Below are positions 1-7,101 of a DNA stretch of 48,566 nt, one piece after another (the stretch's first letter is position 1; each line of letters starts with the position of its first letter). Below the pieces are notes generated by a model. It was not told where the DNA came from, did not search any database, and saw only the letters and a list, made by a program, of their open reading frames with translations. The stretch is from Allobosea sp. ASV33 (lineage in GTDB: Bacteria; Pseudomonadota; Alphaproteobacteria; Rhizobiales; Beijerinckiaceae), in the NCBI RefSeq assembly GCF_016428755.1, contig NZ_JAELTI010000033.1, positions 1-48,566 of the forward strand. The letters are read 5' to 3'. The position numbers and the translations under genes are program-made.

Positions 1-3
1 GCT

Positions 4-819
4 CTATCCGGCGGCGCTGGCGGAAGTCGCTTCCGGCCGCGCGAGGCTCGAAGGCGGGGCCGTCATCCGCGGCTGAGCCGCGCTGTCGCCTTCGCGCTTG
101 CAGCGCTCCCACTCCTCCTTCGCCCTCTCCTCTTCCTTCTGCCAGCGGCGGAAGAGGTCGGCGCGGCGGGCGGGATAGCGTTCCTCCAGCGCGACGAGGC
201 CGGTCAGGCGGTCGGTGCGGAAATGGCGGAAGGCCTGCCTGAGCTCGCACCAGGCGATGACGATGCGCACGCGCTCGTAGAAGGTCATGCCGATCGGCCA
301 GATCATGCGCTGCGTCGCCTGGCCGCTCTCGTCGCTGTAGTGGATCGAGAGCTTGCGGCCGTTGCGAATGGCGGCGCGCACCGCCGCGACATCGACCTGA
401 TCGGGCGGCACGTCCCCCGGATGGGAGGCTGCGAACAAGGCGCCATCGAGCAGGATCGGCCGCAGATGCGGCGGCAGCACCGCCGCGACCTTGCTGACGA
501 CATCCTCGGCGGCGCGCGCCAGCACCGGGTCGGCGCGCTCGCTCAGCCAGCGCATGCCGACCAGCACGGCCTCGATCTCGTCGGGCGAAAGCATCAGAGG
601 TGGCAGGTCGAAGCCTGCATCCAGGACGTAGCCGATGCCGGCCTCGCCGCGCACGGGTACGCCCTGGCGCACCAGCGCGCCGATGTCGCGGTAGACCGTG
701 CGCACGGACACGTCGAGCTCGGAGGCCAGCGTCTCTGCCGTCACGGGGCGCCTGCGGCGACGCAGGCTCTGGATCATGTCGAGCAATCGTTCAGCGCGCT
801 GCACGGCGGCGTCTCCCAC
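4..819 (-). CDS. YafY-type transcriptional regulator with N-terminal HTH and WYL domain
   Basis: A 271-residue DNA-binding regulator. Residues about 5-60 form a DeoR/HTH_11 winged helix (TAETLASELDVSVRTVYRDI is the recognition region). Residues about 140-210 are a WYL ligand-sensing domain (SIHYSDESG, then GMTFYERVRIVIAWCELRQ and FRTDRL). The C-terminus ends in a charged RRWQKEEERAKEEWER helix and a low-complexity Ala/Ser tail. Members of this family usually repress or activate a neighbouring gene in response to a small molecule, but the next gene downstream lies outside the window, so the target is unknown. Both start and stop are inside the window. The fold is clear; the regulon is not. Confidence 0.9.
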   Translation of the reverse strand: MGDAAVQRAERLLDMIQSLRRRRRPVTAETLASELDVSVRTVYRDIGALVRQGVPVRGEAGIGYVLDAGFDLPPLMLSPDEIEAVLVGMRWLSERADPVLARAAEDVVSKVAAVLPPHLRPILLDGALFAASHPGDVPPDQVDVAAVRAAIRNGRKLSIHYSDESGQATQRMIWPIGMTFYERVRIVIAWCELRQAFRHFRTDRLTGLVALEERYPARRADLFRRWQKEEERAKEEWERCKREGDSAAQPRMTAPPSSLARPEATSASAAG

Positions 820-1143
820 CCGTCTCCCGGTCCAACACCTGTTACGTTCGACCGGGACCGATCGAACGAACTGTGATGTGAACCTGCGGCAGAATGGCTC
901 AGCCGCGCTGACAACTTCTGTCAGGAGTCTGTCAGCAGCAAGGCGAAAGGCGGAGGCCTGATCGATATTCGCGCGGATCAGCCCGGACGGATTAAAGCGA
1001 AGACCCGGGATCCATGCCGGAACGATTCAGGCATGGATCCCGGGTCTTGCGAAGCCTGTTATCGGGCCGACCGAAGGTCGGACTCGGTGGGTCGCCCCGA
1101 ATGACCCATCTATCTTACGAGAGTGAGAAAGCCGGCAGGGCGC
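820..1143. other. Gene-free stretch with a palindromic repeat
   Basis: This gap separates the start of the WYL regulator from the stop of the next leftward gene. It must hold the regulator's promoter, but no convincing -35/-10 pair is visible. The one clear element is the 19-bp inverted repeat at 1000-1048. A short dyad CCGACCGAAGGTCGG follows at about 1067-1081. I see no coding signal in the remainder. Confidence 0.5.
1000..1048. repeat. Dispersed palindromic repeat, copy 1 (short form)
   Basis: Perfect 19-bp inverted repeat: arms 1000-1018 (AAGACCCGGGATCCATGCC) and 1030-1048 with an 11-base loop. The arms match the inner stem of the copy at 7639-7740, including the GGAACG...TTCAGG loop edges. 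The outer CGTCAT/ATGACG arms seen in other copies are missing or degraded. It lies just past the stop of the 1144-1506 gene and could also act as a transcript-end hairpin. Confidence 0.85.
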
Positions 1144-1506
1144 TCAGAACGGGCGCTTCAGCTTGCACTGGTCGATGAACTGCAGGCCCTTCTGGCGGGC
1201 CGTGTCGTTGAAATAGCCGGTATCGCGGAAGGCCTGGATCTCGTCCTTGGTCATCGCATTGACCGTGCCCTTGGCGTAGCAGCTGCACGGGGTGTGGACC
1301 GCCTCGCGCGTCGTGCCCATCAATTGCGACTGCGTGATCAGGCAGGCGTCGAAGGCGCGCAACTGGATCATGTAGGGAGTCAGGTTCTTCGCCGTCGGGT
1401 CTGGCGGCGGCAAGGTCGTCGAGCTGCTTGCGGCATAGGCCGAAACGCTCGCCAGAATCGACAGTCCACCGGCCAGAACGACCGCACCCATCCGCCGCAT
1501 CTTCAT
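1144..1506 (-). CDS. Small exported four-cysteine protein of unknown function
   Basis: A 120-residue protein. The start at 1506 is chosen over an upstream ATG at 1605 because it puts a normal signal peptide at the N-terminus (MKMRRMGAVVLAGGLSILA, cleavage after SVSAYA) and has GGACAGG upstream. The predicted mature part has four cysteines (FDACL, PCSCY, DQCK) that could form two disulfides in the periplasm, and a segment EIQAFRDTGYFNDTARQKG that looks helical. I do not recognise the family. A palindromic repeat lies just downstream of its stop. Confidence 0.65.
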   Translation of the reverse strand: MKMRRMGAVVLAGGLSILASVSAYAASSSTTLPPPDPTAKNLTPYMIQLRAFDACLITQSQLMGTTREAVHTPCSCYAKGTVNAMTKDEIQAFRDTGYFNDTARQKGLQFIDQCKLKRPF

Positions 1507-1792
1507 GACTTCGCCTGTCCTTCGAGAACGAGCGCATCGAAGACCACGATGCCCAGCCCGTGCTCCGGCATGGCCATAGAGCGGGCCGGAGGTCAAGAGG
1601 CGCATCGTTGCCGAGCTGCCGATTTCAGGATGGTGCGGCTCTCACGCCAGGGTTGCGACCCTGCCTGCACCCATTTGGGGGTTGCTGGGCCGCCAGTCGA
1701 TCGCGTCAAGCTTCGCGGGTGAGCCAATGCGGTCCTTGCGGCCGGGCTCGGCCCCGGCGAACCGCCGCGGCGCCCGATGGCCACGGCATGAC

Positions 1793-1936
1793 ATGATGGA
1801 CGAACCCGAGTGCGACGCGGAAAAGACGGGAAGCAAGGCCGTGAGCTTCCTGCTCCTGGGCGGCATCACCGTGACGATGACGGCGTGGATCGTCTTCCTG
1901 GGCTGGGCGGCCTGGTCGTTCCTGGGCGACGGCTAG
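1793..1936 (+). CDS. Tiny single-pass membrane protein (47 aa)
   Basis: An acidic N-terminus (MMDEPECDAEKTGSKA) is followed by one hydrophobic helix of about 25 residues (VSFLLLGGITVTMTAWIVF, then LGWAAWSFLG) and a stop. The start could be either of two adjacent ATGs, at 1793 or 1796. An in-frame extension upstream to 1682 exists but is Arg/Pro-rich and looks like read-through. The region before the start lacks a strong ribosome-binding site, which limits confidence. Function unknown. The shape is that of a small inner-membrane modulator or stress peptide. Confidence 0.5.
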   Translation: MMDEPECDAEKTGSKAVSFLLLGGITVTMTAWIVFLGWAAWSFLGDG

Positions 1937-2036
1937 ATCGCGACGGTGCATCCTCTCGGGTGCATCTCAAACGCGACCAGCCCTTGTGCCAATATGGCTC
2001 TTCCCGAAACCGCGCTTCCGATTTCGGGCCATGGGT

Positions 2037-2120
2037 CTAGTCGAAATCGATCTCGGGCGCGCGCTCGGCCAATTCGAGGAAGATGGCTGCGCAGAGCAGC
2101 CAGAGGATCGCCAGTTCCAT
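2037..2120 (-). CDS. Tiny membrane protein (27 aa)
   Basis: A 27-codon gene on the minus strand. It encodes MELAILWLLCAAIFLELAE, then RAPEIDFD and a TAG stop. The first 16 residues are a hydrophobic helix and the tail is acidic. The start is preceded by a near-perfect Shine-Dalgarno AAGGAG eight bases upstream, the strongest translation signal in this part of the window. That is the main reason to believe the gene despite its size. The convergent 47-residue gene at 1793-1936 also encodes a small membrane protein. Function unknown. Confidence 0.55.
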   Translation of the reverse strand: MELAILWLLCAAIFLELAERAPEIDFD

Positions 2121-2331
2121 GATCGCCGCTCCTTCTGGAGTATCTTTCGACCGGCATCCCGGCCTGCGATCATTCTCCCCACCATCGATTAATGGGCGGT
2201 ATTCAAAATCACCCGCCGTCGCACTTCATCCCGATCTCGTGGAGCGCCTGCACGGCGCTGCGTTGCAGACGCCCATCTGGCTTTCGCGGCCCGACTGCTT
2301 CATGAGGCAACCTGGGCAAAGCGAAGGTGAC

Positions 2332-2667
2332 ATGATGAGCGAACACAGCCAGCTCTGGCGGGCGCCCCTGCAAGGCGGCGGCCGCTGGCAGTACGAGGGC
2401 CGCGTTCGAATCGGCCACGGGACATGGGTCGGAAAAGGCTCCGACGGCCTGCAAAGAAGCGGGCTCACCGTCAGCGGCGCGATTGCCTCGGGGCGCGGCA
2501 ACTCCAAGGTCGTGGTCCAGATCGGCGCGGAAGACTTCGCCGATCTCGCGCAAGCGATGTGCGTCGTGAATCGGGAGGCCGCCATATTGGCGTTCTCGAA
2601 AGCGATCCTCGAATTCATCGGTCCCCAGAGCGCTCCGCCGGAGACCGAACCTCCCGAGGCGCGCTGA
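2332..2667 (+). CDS. Hypothetical small soluble protein (111 aa)
   Basis: The start is placed at the first of two adjacent ATGs, preceded by GCGAAGGTGAC; the longer in-frame extension upstream has no gene-like composition. The N-terminal half (GGGRWQYEGRVRIGHGTWVG) is Gly-rich with alternating pattern, suggesting beta-strands. The middle (DFADLAQAMCVVNREAAIL to AFSKAILEFI) is clearly helical, and the end is Pro/Glu-rich. There is no signal peptide or membrane segment. I do not recognise the family. It stands alone, with gaps on both sides. Confidence 0.6.
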   Translation: MMSEHSQLWRAPLQGGGRWQYEGRVRIGHGTWVGKGSDGLQRSGLTVSGAIASGRGNSKVVVQIGAEDFADLAQAMCVVNREAAILAFSKAILEFIGPQSAPPETEPPEAR

Positions 2668-2820
2668 AGCCGGCGCCGATCGCAGATGAAAAGCTCGGCA
2701 AGTCAACCACTTGAAAATGCTGAAGATAACGAAATGGGAACCTTAACCGCGCATTAAACCTCGTCAGCCAGATTGCGGGCATCGCCTATCTGAGACGCCA
2801 TAGCGTCGGAGTTCTGGATC

Positions 2821-3663
2821 ATGCGTTGCGTTGCGTATCTGGCCGGTCTTGCGACCTGCCTCGCCCTTTTGCTTCCCGGCCAGGCCAAGGCCCAGTCGAA
2901 GGACTACTCGACCCTGACTTCGCCCCAGTCGGCGCAGAACTGGTACCTCACGCTGGGTGCCGGCGTGCGCTATCAGCCGGACTATACCGGTTCGGACGAT
3001 TATGTTTTCCGGGCGCGCCCGATCATCTCGCTGGGCCGGGGCCTGAAGAGCACCTGGTGGAGCGCCGAGGACGACGCGATGCTCAGCATCGGCGTGTTCT
3101 CCGGCCAGGGCTGGCGCATCGGCTTCTCGGGCGACCTGCTCTGGAAGCGCAGCGCCAAGGTCAATCCGGCGCTCGTCGCCGTGCCCGCGACCAAGTTCGG
3201 CGCCGAGGCCGGCGGTTTCGCGGAATTCTACCCGACCTCCTGGCTGCGCGGCCGCGTCGACGTGCGCCGCGGCATCGTCGCGCATGACGGCATCGTCGCC
3301 GATTTCAAGCTCGATGCCTTCTCGACGCTCGGTCCCTGGACGCTCGGCATCGGCCCGCGCATGCGGATCGCATCCGCCGACTACGTCCGGACCTATTTCG
3401 GCACCGCCGGCGCCATGCCCGGCACGGGCGGCCTGCTGCAGCGCTTCAATGCCGGCGTCCATCACTACGGCGCCCTGGCGCAGGTCACCTATAGCTGGTC
3501 GGACCAGCTCAAGACCACGGCCTATGTCGAGTACAAGCGCCTGGTCGGCGACGCCACGCGCTCCCCGATCGTAAGGCCGTTCGGCTCGCGCGATTCGCTC
3601 ACCTTCGGCCTGTCGGCGAGCTACTCGTTCGACACAGGATCGAGCTACTCCTTCGGGCTCTGA
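2821..3663 (+). CDS. MipA/OmpV family outer-membrane beta-barrel protein
   Basis: A 280-residue protein starting with a signal peptide (MRCVAYLAGLATCLALLLPG, cleavage near QAKA-QSK). The body has the MipA/OmpV layout: a first strand with LTLGAGVRYQPDYTGSDDY, then alternating amphipathic strands (WRIGFSGDLLWKRSAKVN, WTLGIGPRMRIASADYV, YGALAQVTYSWSDQLKTTAY), ending in LTFGLSASYSFD...SYSFGL. Family members are outer-membrane proteins; E. coli MipA links the lytic transglycosylase MltA to PBP1B. Whether that role applies here is unknown. It is a single gene, closed downstream by the terminator at 3722-3750 shared with ndk. Confidence 0.88.
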   Translation: MRCVAYLAGLATCLALLLPGQAKAQSKDYSTLTSPQSAQNWYLTLGAGVRYQPDYTGSDDYVFRARPIISLGRGLKSTWWSAEDDAMLSIGVFSGQGWRIGFSGDLLWKRSAKVNPALVAVPATKFGAEAGGFAEFYPTSWLRGRVDVRRGIVAHDGIVADFKLDAFSTLGPWTLGIGPRMRIASADYVRTYFGTAGAMPGTGGLLQRFNAGVHHYGALAQVTYSWSDQLKTTAYVEYKRLVGDATRSPIVRPFGSRDSLTFGLSASYSFDTGSSYSFGL

Positions 3664-3721
3664 GGCTTCGCGGGCCATGGCCGGGTCTGCCCTGCCATGG
3701 CCTCACCACAGGCAAAAAAGA

Positions 3722-3750
3722 AAAGGCGGGCCGGATACCGGCCCGCCTTT
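3722..3750. terminator. Bidirectional intrinsic terminator between the mipA-like gene and ndk
   Basis: A 13-bp perfect stem (AAAGGCGGGCCGG / CCGGCCCGCCTTT) with a 3-base loop ATA. On the minus strand the hairpin is followed by CTTTTCTTTTTT, an ideal U-tract for the ndk transcript. On the plus strand it is followed by CTGCTTTT, a weaker tract serving the mipA-like gene. The two genes converge here. Confidence 0.9.
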
Positions 3751-3775
3751 CTGCTTTTCAGCAGGCGACTGAAAA

Positions 3776-4198
3776 TCAGCCGACGATCTCGTTGCCCGCG
3801 AAGAACTGGGCGATCTCGATCGCGGCGGTCTCCGGCGCATCCGAGCCGTGCACGGTGTTCTCACCAACCGAGAGGGCGAAGAGCTTGCGGACGGTACCCT
3901 CGGCGGCGTTGGCCGGGTTGGTGGCGCCCATCACTTCGCGATACTTGGCGATGGCGTCATCGCCTTCGAGAACCTGCACGACCACCGGGCCGGAGGTCAT
4001 GAACTCGACGAGCTCGCCGAAGAACGGACGGGCCGAGTGGACGGCGTAGAAGGTCTCGGCCTGGGCCTTGGTCATCTGGATGCGCTTCTGCGCGACGATG
4101 CGCAGGCCAGCCTTCTCGATGACCGCGTTGACCGCGCCGGTGAGATTGCGCTTCGTCGCGTCGGGCTTGAGAATGGAGAAGGTACGCTGGACAGCCAT
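3776..4198 (-). CDS. ndk: Nucleoside diphosphate kinase
   Basis: A 140-residue enzyme of normal family length. It moves the gamma-phosphate of ATP to nucleoside diphosphates through a phospho-histidine, balancing NTP and dNTP pools in the cytosol. The N-terminal [14 protein letters not shown] is the family signature. The active-site histidine is His117 in NTVHGSD, and the nucleotide-binding segment [16 protein letters not shown] is intact. It is monocistronic and ends at the strong hairpin at 3722-3750. Confidence 0.98.
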   Translation of the reverse strand: MAVQRTFSILKPDATKRNLTGAVNAVIEKAGLRIVAQKRIQMTKAQAETFYAVHSARPFFGELVEFMTSGPVVVQVLEGDDAIAKYREVMGATNPANAAEGTVRKLFALSVGENTVHGSDAPETAAIEIAQFFAGNEIVG

Positions 4199-4362
4199 CG
4201 ATCGATCCTTGGAACGGGTACGAAAAAAGGAAATGCGGCGCGCTTATAGCTGCCGCCTTCGCACCCCACAAGGCTCGTGCGCAGGGCCGTCATGCCCGGA
4301 ATCGATGAGCCGGCAGATCAATTCGATGCTAGATTGAGGCGTTGACGACGAGGAGCCTGCCT

Positions 4363-4497
4363 ATGCTGCTCATTGGTCTCGCCTTCGCCAGCTGCCTGGC
4401 GCTGCTTTGTCAAATCCTGTCCGTGACGCCCGATACCATCACCAGGGATCGCAGGGGCAACCAGCCCCCGCCCTCGGGCGGCGTCGCGGCGTTCTGA
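4363..4497 (+). CDS. Tiny membrane or exported protein (44 aa)
   Basis: A 44-codon gene: hydrophobic N-terminal helix (MLLIGLAFASCLALLCQIL), then a polar, Pro/Gly-rich tail (SVTPDTITRDRRGNQPPPS...). The ATG follows GAGGAG nine bases upstream, a strong ribosome-binding site. Two cysteines lie within the hydrophobic segment. There is no basic residue before it, so it is more likely a membrane anchor than a cleaved signal peptide or lipoprotein. Function unknown. It converges with the SEL1-like gene. Confidence 0.5.
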   Translation: MLLIGLAFASCLALLCQILSVTPDTITRDRRGNQPPPSGGVAAF

Positions 4498-4540
4498 ACG
4501 GCGCCGTAAGGCGCCATCCTTGCGGATGCCGAACGTGGCC

Positions 4541-4810
4541 TCAGTGCCGCGTCAGGAAAGCGCGGGCCTCGCGCAGCGCCGAGGCGATCTGGTCCCGGTC
4601 CATCTCCAGCGCCAGTTCCTGGCGATGCGCCGCCGCACGGGCACAGCCCCGGGCAAAGGCGACGTTGAACCACATCTGCGCCTTGACCAGGTCGACGGCT
4701 CCCGCCCGCCCCGAAGCATGCATCAGGCCCAGTTCGTAATAAGCTTCCGCCGACACCTCCGCTGGGATCACCAGCGAAGCAGGAACAGCGCTCATCTCCA
4801 TGCGTGCCAT
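4541..4810 (-). CDS. SEL1-like repeat protein (89 aa)
   Basis: A short protein with about one and a half SEL1/TPR-like repeats: AEAYYELGLMHASGRAGAVD, then LVKAQMWFNVAFARGCARAA, followed by a helical end (HRQELALEMDRDQIASALREA). This exact layout (short acidic start, LGLMHASGR, WFNVA, closing helix) is common in Hyphomicrobiales. It is thought to be a small adaptor, but no function is established to my knowledge. The start at 4810 has GAGGGTGG upstream; an ATG at 4843 lacks one. No signal peptide. Confidence 0.8.
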   Translation of the reverse strand: MARMEMSAVPASLVIPAEVSAEAYYELGLMHASGRAGAVDLVKAQMWFNVAFARGCARAAAHRQELALEMDRDQIASALREARAFLTRH

Positions 4811-5163
4811 GACAAACCACCCTCTTGTCGTTGTGCCGGCCACCCGTCCAAAGGCCCCGGCTGATGAATGCGAGAGTGGGTCCGATCTTTAAAATGCGTC
4901 CTAAATTTCGCGATGAATCGAGTCTCAACGAGACGTAATCAGCCGGTTAAATCAACGAAGGATTCATCTCGGAATCCCGAAAATCGACGTGATTTCAATA
5001 GCCTGATCTAACGTCATGCCGGCGCTCGTTGAGAATGGATTCACCTTGCGCAGCGGAAGCAGCGAAAACCTCTTCCGCTGCGGCAGCTTGGAGGCGGGCC
5101 AAATCCCGGATATGGTTCATATCTGAACCATGCAGACATAGCTGGTCGAACAGGGAGGATCGG
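4811..5163. other. Gene-free divergent control region
   Basis: About 350 bases between two divergent genes, relatively AT-rich for this genome. It contains a small hairpin GTCTC-AAC-GAGAC at 4922-4934 and the 8-bp palindrome at 5112-5131. No open frame with a credible start was found. I could not place a confident -35/-10 pair. Confidence 0.4.
5112..5131. promoter_or_regulatory. Candidate operator upstream of the DUF2147 gene
   Basis: Perfect inverted repeat ATGGTTCA-TATC-TGAACCAT, ending 32 bases before the start codon. The size and spacing are typical of a dimeric repressor site overlapping a promoter. No regulator gene lies nearby. There is no T-tract, so it is unlikely to be a terminator. 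Confidence 0.4.
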
Positions 5164-5550
5164 ATGCATCACGGAACCGGATCTAAGCTTGCAGCCTTCG
5201 CTGCGCTCGGACTGCTGGCGAGCCTCTCGTCTGCCTCGGCGCAGGAGGTCGTCGGCACCTGGGAGCGCGACACCGGCGCCTCGCGCGTGCGCTTCACCAA
5301 ATGCGGCGAGGCGCTCTGCGGGGCGCTCTCCTGGCTCAAGGACGAGAAGGGTCCGGCCAAGGTCGGCCAGCGCATCTTCTACGACATGAAGCCGAACGGC
5401 GCGAACAAGTGGAGCGGCAGCGCCTTCAATCCCGAGGACGGCAAGACCTATTCCGGCACGATGACGCTGTCGGGCAGCACGCTGACGACCGCCGGCTGCG
5501 TCATGGGTGGTCTGATCTGCCGCTCGGTGAAGTGGAACCGGATGAATTGA
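5164..5550 (+). CDS. DUF2147 family exported protein
   Basis: A 128-residue periplasmic protein. GGGAGG lies just upstream of the chosen ATG, and the N-terminus is a signal peptide (GSKLAAFAALGLLASLSSA, cleavage after SASA). The mature part shows the DUF2147 pattern: VGTWERDTGASRVRFTKCG, LCGALSWLKD, FNPEDGKTYSGTMTL and GCVMGGLICRSVKWNR. Four cysteines are in the usual places. The family has a lipocalin-like beta fold and no agreed function; members have been linked to envelope stress and to carbon/poly-ester granule contexts. A candidate operator precedes it and a hairpin overlaps its stop codon. Confidence 0.85.
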   Translation: MHHGTGSKLAAFAALGLLASLSSASAQEVVGTWERDTGASRVRFTKCGEALCGALSWLKDEKGPAKVGQRIFYDMKPNGANKWSGSAFNPEDGKTYSGTMTLSGSTLTTAGCVMGGLICRSVKWNRMN

Positions 5551-5579
5551 CGTTTTGCCGCCGATGGCGGGAAAACGTC
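5549..5579 (+). terminator. Stem-loop overlapping the stop codon of the DUF2147 gene
   Basis: Thirteen paired bases with one internal G-G mismatch (GACGTTTT/AAAACGTC outside, CCGCC/GGCGG inside, loop GAT). The stem begins within the TGA stop. It lacks a T-run after the hairpin and merges directly into the palindromic repeat at 5576-5655. It may end or stabilise the transcript rather than act as a classic intrinsic terminator. Confidence 0.5.
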
Positions 5580-5655
5580 ATCCTCGGGCGAAGCGAAGCG
5601 CAGACCCGAGGATCTCCTGACCCAGAGATGCCCGGGTCAAGCCCGGGCATGACGG
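5576..5655. repeat. Dispersed palindromic repeat, copy 2
   Basis: Outer arms CGTCAT/ATGACG enclose two inner hairpins, CCTCGGG...CCCGAGG and GCCCGGGTCAAGCCCGGGC. It lies between the convergent DUF2147 and glutathione-transferase genes. The inner sequence GCGAAGCGAAGCGCAGA is shared in style with the copies at 6521 and 7639. Confidence 0.85.
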
Positions 5656-5662
5656 CCTATGT

Positions 5663-6370
5663 TCAACGCGCCTTCTGACCGAAGAGGATCGCCTTTTCCT
5701 CGGGCGTGCTGATGCCGGCGGGATTGCGCAATTCCTCGCCGACCTTGACTCCGCGCTGCACGGCGGGCCGCGCCATCATCGTCTCCAGCCAGCGCGCGAC
5801 GTTCGGGAACTGCTTGATATCCTGGCCCTGCCGCTCCCAGCCGCGCGCCCAGCCGATGCAGGCCATGTCGGCGATCGAGTAATCGCCGCAGATATAGTCA
5901 CGGCCTTCGAGGCGCCGGTTCAGCACGCCATAGAGACGGTTGGCCTCGTTGGTGTAGCGGTCGATGGCGTAGGGCACCTTCTCGGGCGCGTAGAGGCGGA
6001 AATGATGGGTCTGGCCGAGCATCGGGCCGAAGCCGCCCATCTGCCAGAACAGCCATTCGTCGACCTCGACGCGGCCGCGCTCGTCCTTCGGGTAGAACTG
6101 GCCGGTCTTGCGGCCGAGATATTGCAGGATCGCGCCGGATTCGAAGACCGAGATCGGCTTGCCGCCCGGCCCGTCAGGATCGACGATCGCCGGCATGCGG
6201 TTGTTCGGGGAGATCGCCAGGAAATCCGGCTTGAACTGGTCGCCCTTGCCGATATTCACCGGGACAATGGTGTAGGGCAGCCCGGTCTCTTCGAGCATGA
6301 TCGTGATCTTGAAGCCGTTCGGCGTCGGCCAGTAATAGAGGTCGATCGGCTTGGCGGGGGCTTCGGACAT
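5663..6370 (-). CDS. Glutathione S-transferase family protein, YfcG-like disulfide-bond oxidoreductase
   Basis: A 235-residue cytosolic GST of the nu/YfcG-YghU type. The thioredoxin-fold domain (residues 1-90) contains IDLYYWPTPNGFKITIMLEE, the YfcG signature in which Asn and Thr rather than a catalytic Tyr/Cys bind glutathione, followed by ISPNNRMPAIVD and FESGAILQYLGRKTG. The helical domain has WLFWQMGGFGPMLGQTHHF and YICGDYSIADMACIGWARGW. E. coli YfcG binds two glutathiones and reduces disulfides; I infer a similar activity. It is preceded by the repeat-rich gap at 6371-6584 and appears monocistronic. Confidence 0.93.
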   Translation of the reverse strand: MSEAPAKPIDLYYWPTPNGFKITIMLEETGLPYTIVPVNIGKGDQFKPDFLAISPNNRMPAIVDPDGPGGKPISVFESGAILQYLGRKTGQFYPKDERGRVEVDEWLFWQMGGFGPMLGQTHHFRLYAPEKVPYAIDRYTNEANRLYGVLNRRLEGRDYICGDYSIADMACIGWARGWERQGQDIKQFPNVARWLETMMARPAVQRGVKVGEELRNPAGISTPEEKAILFGQKAR

Positions 6371-6431
6371 CGGTCGCTTCCTTTCAGGCGGGAGGCCTCG
6401 CTTCAGAACCTAGGAAGCTTGCGAAGGGTCC

Positions 6432-6490
6432 GGAAGGGGCTGCGGTGCGCTTTCGGTGCGACCGCACCATGTCTTGAAGGAGCCCCTTCC
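6432..6490. other. Long imperfect hairpin between the GNAT pair and the GST gene
   Basis: Ten-base perfect arms GGAAGGGGCT (6432-6441) and AGCCCCTTCC (6481-6490) enclose a second potential stem in which GGTGCG (6444-6449 or 6455-6460) can pair with CGCACC (6463-6468). It lies about 60 bases upstream of the GST start codon and after the GNAT stop. Its role is unknown; there is no T-tract on either strand. Confidence 0.45.
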
Positions 6491-6520
6491 CGCGCCTGCC
6501 TCCGCTGCCTCAAGAGCGTG

Positions 6521-6559
6521 TCGTCCCGGACGGAGCGAAGCGGAGATCCGGGATGACGA
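6521..6559. repeat. Dispersed palindromic repeat, copy 3 (short)
   Basis: Arms TCGTCCCGGA (6521-6530) and TCCGGGATGACGA (6547-6559) around GCGAAGCGGAGA. The first arm lacks the AT of the consensus CGTCATCCCGG, a small deletion relative to other copies. Confidence 0.8.
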
Positions 6560-6584
6560 GGAGGTTCTTCGTCTCGTCAACCGC

Positions 6585-7073
6585 TCAGGGCGAGAGTGCC
6601 ATCTTGAAGCCCTCATGGCTCTGCACGAAGCCGAGGCCGGCGTAGAAACGATGCGCGTCGGGCCTCGCCTTGTGCGACGTCAGCTCGACGAGGCCGACGC
6701 CCTTCTCCGCTGCGAAAGCGATCGCATGGCGCATCATGATCGCGCCGATGCCGCGGCCCCGGCATTCGGGCGCGACATGGACGCTCTCGATCTTGGCGCG
6801 GATGCGCCCGCGCTCGGCCAGGCCCGGCAGGATCGTGATCTGGTAGGTGCCCACCACCCTGCCCTCCAACTCGGCGACGAAGAGCGTGTTGTAGGGATTG
6901 GCAGCGATCACGTCGAAGGCCTTGAGATAGACCGGGTCTCGCGCCTCTTCCGCAATCTGCTCATCCGTGCGCTTCTGCACGGACGCGCCATGCATGATGA
7001 GTTCGGCAACGCGGGGCACGTCGGCCTTTGTCGCCTCGCGCATGCGGATTTCGGAAGCGTCGGTTTTCGTCAT
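6585..7073 (-). CDS. GNAT family N-acetyltransferase
   Basis: A 162-residue acetyl-CoA-dependent acyltransferase. The start at 7073 (MTKTDASEIRMREATKADV) is chosen because it places the first strand of the GNAT fold right at the N-terminus; the frame is open further upstream only inside the neighbouring gene. Motif A is IESVHVAPECRGRGIGAIMM, with the acetyl-CoA pyrophosphate loop RGRGIG; the closing motif is AHRFYAGLGFVQSHEGFKMAL. This pattern resembles aminoglycoside 6'-type and general GNATs, but the substrate cannot be told. It follows a second GNAT gene after 28 bases, probably as an operon. Confidence 0.9.
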   Translation of the reverse strand: MTKTDASEIRMREATKADVPRVAELIMHGASVQKRTDEQIAEEARDPVYLKAFDVIAANPYNTLFVAELEGRVVGTYQITILPGLAERGRIRAKIESVHVAPECRGRGIGAIMMRHAIAFAAEKGVGLVELTSHKARPDAHRFYAGLGFVQSHEGFKMALSP

Positions 7074-7101
7074 AGCCGTGTCTCGTCCGTGGGCGGCGTG
7101 C

